From an uncultured Brevundimonas sp. (GTDB taxonomy: Bacteria > Pseudomonadota > Alphaproteobacteria > Caulobacterales > Caulobacteraceae), in NCBI GenBank assembly GCA_946481405.1, contig CAMLNY010000049.1, forward strand, positions 1 to 7,335: a stretch of DNA of 7,335 nucleotides, read 5' to 3'. Positions within the stretch are counted from its first letter, which is position 1. Every line of letters starts with the position of its first letter. The notes under the pieces are model-generated. The model worked only from the letters and a program-made list of their open reading frames with translations, did not search any database and was not told where the DNA came from. Made by a program: the position numbers and the translations under genes. This document shows, one piece after another, positions 6,219-7,335 of this stretch.

Positions 6219-6779
6219 CTACGGCTCCAGTTCGATGTCCCAATAGAGGTAGTCCAGCCAGCTCTGGTGCAGATAGTGCGGCGGGAAACGACGGCCCGCG
6301 TCCTGGAGCTGGAAGGCGTTCGGCCGGTGCGGCGGGCGGCGGATCGGCATATGCGCCTGCTGCGGCGTCCGCCCGCCCTTCCTCAGGTTACAGGGCGAGC
6401 AGGCGGCGACGATATTTTCCCACGTCGTACGCCCGCCGCGACTGCGCGGAATGACATGGTCGAAGGTCAGTTCGGCCGTGTCGCCGCAGTACTGGCAGGT
6501 GAAGCCGTCGCGCAGGAAGACGTTGAACCGGGTGAAGGCCGGGCTGCGGTTCTGGTCGACGTAGCTCTTCAGCGCGATCACGCTGGGGATTTGCATCTCC
6601 AGCGACGGGCTGCGCACGACCTTGTCGTAGACGGACACGACGTCGACGCGATCCTGATAGACCGCCTTCACCGCCTCCTCCCACGGCCAGAGCGACAGGC
6701 GATAGTAGGACAGGGGGCGGAAATCGGCGTTCAGCACCAAGGCCGGAAAGCCGGATGGCGGCTTGTGAAGAACCTGCAT
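6219..6779 (-). CDS. HNH endonuclease family protein (186 aa)
   Basis: HNH nuclease-fold protein with a structural zinc site. An N-terminal region of about 85 residues (FPALVLNADFRPLSYY, then a WPWEEAVKAV helix) precedes the HNH core. The core has CQYC (95-98), the FDHVIPRSRGG motif with Asp107 and His108 as catalytic or metal residues, Asn122, and CSPCN (127-131) completing a four-cysteine zinc knuckle. The C-terminal tail is rich in Pro, Arg and aromatic residues. As I know this family, this form is a conserved chromosomal protein in alphaproteobacteria. There is no methylase, integrase or intron nearby to suggest restriction-modification or homing. The biological target is unknown. The ATG at 6779 is preceded by GGGGGAG (6790-6784, minus strand) at short spacing; upstream in-frame codons contain no other start before a stop. 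Confidence 0.88.
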   Translation of the reverse strand: MQVLHKPPSGFPALVLNADFRPLSYYRLSLWPWEEAVKAVYQDRVDVVSVYDKVVRSPSLEMQIPSVIALKSYVDQNRSPAFTRFNVFLRDGFTCQYCGDTAELTFDHVIPRSRGGRTTWENIVAACSPCNLRKGGRTPQQAHMPIRRPPHRPNAFQLQDAGRRFPPHYLHQSWLDYLYWDIELEP

Positions 6780-6899
6780 CAGGCTCCCCCGCTTACGCCG
6801 GAACTCGAGGAAATCGGACTGAAGACGTCTCTCCTTCTCTCTGGTGAGCTTAGCCTATCCGTGATTCGTGCGCGCCGCCATGACGGGCTTGCAGAGGTT
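6780..6899 (-). promoter_or_regulatory. Leader region of the HNH gene
   Basis: This 120-nt gap between the channel gene's stop and the HNH start holds a GGCTAAGC -10-like element near 6855-6848 and a GANTC site (6863-6867). It also has an 8-bp palindrome AGACGTCT (6823-6830) and a purine-rich stretch with a perfect AAGGAG (6836-6831) but no start codon at the right distance. A separate HNH promoter is plausible; I could not find a convincing -35. Confidence 0.3.
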
Positions 6900-7335
6900 T
6901 CATGACGATCGCTTCCGGATCAGCCCGCCCGGAAAGGCCGGCAGGCTCCAGCCCCAGGCCAAAGCCCCCGCACGCAGCGCGAATCCGGCGGGCGCCGCGA
7001 TCAGGGCCGCCGGCCAGTGATCCAGCCCCAGCACCCGCGCGACGACATAGAGGGTCGCCGCCAGCAGCGCCGCCGACACTGTGATCTCCCGTCTGAGCAG
7101 GATGGACGGCTGCCCCGCCAGGATGTCCCGCACGATGCCGCCGAAACAGGCCGTCAGCGCCCCCATGACGATGCAGATCAGGGGCGGCACGCCGAACGCC
7201 TCGGCCTTGGCCGCGCCGAGCACCCCGTAGGCCCCCAGCCCGATCGCGTCGAGCCACAGCAGGGCGCGGAACCGCCACTCACCCGCACCCAGCAACCAGA
7301 CCGCCACCGCCCCGGCCAGACAGACGGCGATGTAG
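6900..7335 (-). CDS. TRIC/UPF0126-family membrane channel, 5' end missing
   Basis: C-terminal 144 residues of a small polytopic inner-membrane protein of the UPF0126 family (bacterial TRIC-type cation channels, also discussed as glycine transporters). The visible part shows the end of one helix (YIAVCLAGAVAVWLL), then LLWLDAIGLGAYGVLGAAKA. Next comes a helix ending in the signature GGIVRDILAG followed by Gln-Pro, and two more hydrophobic helices. The family usually has two such repeats and about 200 residues, so the first repeat lies outside the window. A GTG at 7307 could be taken for the start, but the frame stays open to the window edge and the residues before it continue a transmembrane helix, so it is internal. 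It ends 120 nt upstream of the HNH start on the same strand. Confidence 0.85.
   Translation of the reverse strand, partial: YIAVCLAGAVAVWLLGAGEWRFRALLWLDAIGLGAYGVLGAAKAEAFGVPPLICIVMGALTACFGGIVRDILAGQPSILLRREITVSAALLAATLYVVARVLGLDHWPAALIAAPAGFALRAGALAWGWSLPAFPGGLIRKRSS

Noticed and set aside
6219..6779. HNH gene as part of a restriction, homing or phage module
   Set aside because: No methyltransferase, integrase, terminase, intron boundary or composition shift is seen nearby; neighbours are ordinary chromosomal genes.
6207..6905. 232-codon plus-strand open frame across the HNH gene
   Set aside because: It is antisense to a well-supported HNH protein, has no family motif, and runs through the intergenic gaps.
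7305..7307. GTG as start of the channel gene
   Set aside because: The frame continues open to the window edge and the residues before it form part of a transmembrane helix of the family, so the real start lies outside the window.

Overview
The window looks like ordinary chromosomal DNA from a GC-rich alphaproteobacterium, most likely Caulobacterales and possibly Brevundimonas. This rests on the L28 sequence, the high GC content, a TTGACG/TATA-type promoter, the conserved alphaproteobacterial-style HNH protein, and GANTC (CcrM-type) sites. The genus is inferred by eye, with no database search. I see no mobile element, CRISPR array, rRNA, tRNA or defence cassette.

Layout: (1) A small alpha/beta-hydrolase gene (+, 34-726) runs head-on into an exported DUF3617-type gene (-, 727-1206); the two stop codons abut with no spacer. 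(2) The 226-nt divergent region (1207-1432) holds a good promoter, a perfect 9-bp GC hairpin just after the predicted transcription start, and two GANTC sites. It leads to rpmB (ribosomal protein L28, 1433-1729), which ends in a textbook intrinsic terminator. (3) Two tandem paralogous genes for exported M1-family zinc metallopeptidases (+, 1846-3591 and 3602-5320) are 10 nt apart, and the second gene's ribosome binding site overlaps the first gene's stop codon. (4) The last M1 gene overlaps by 40 bp, tail to tail, a minus-strand transglutaminase-like protein (5281-6099). Upstream of that on the minus strand come an HNH nuclease (6219-6779) and the 3' part of a TRIC/UPF0126-type membrane channel gene (6900 to the window edge).

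How they fit together: rpmB is a stand-alone housekeeping unit. The M1 pair is probably one transcription unit making two periplasmic or secreted peptidases that trim peptides. All active-site residues are intact in both and fall at identical residue numbers. The minus-strand genes (channel, HNH, transglutaminase) are separated by gaps of about 120 nt and show no obvious shared pathway.

The points most worth following are the coupled M1 duplication with its non-canonical GMEHQ exopeptidase motif, and the rpmB leader hairpin. Nothing here convincingly amounts to an undescribed system.
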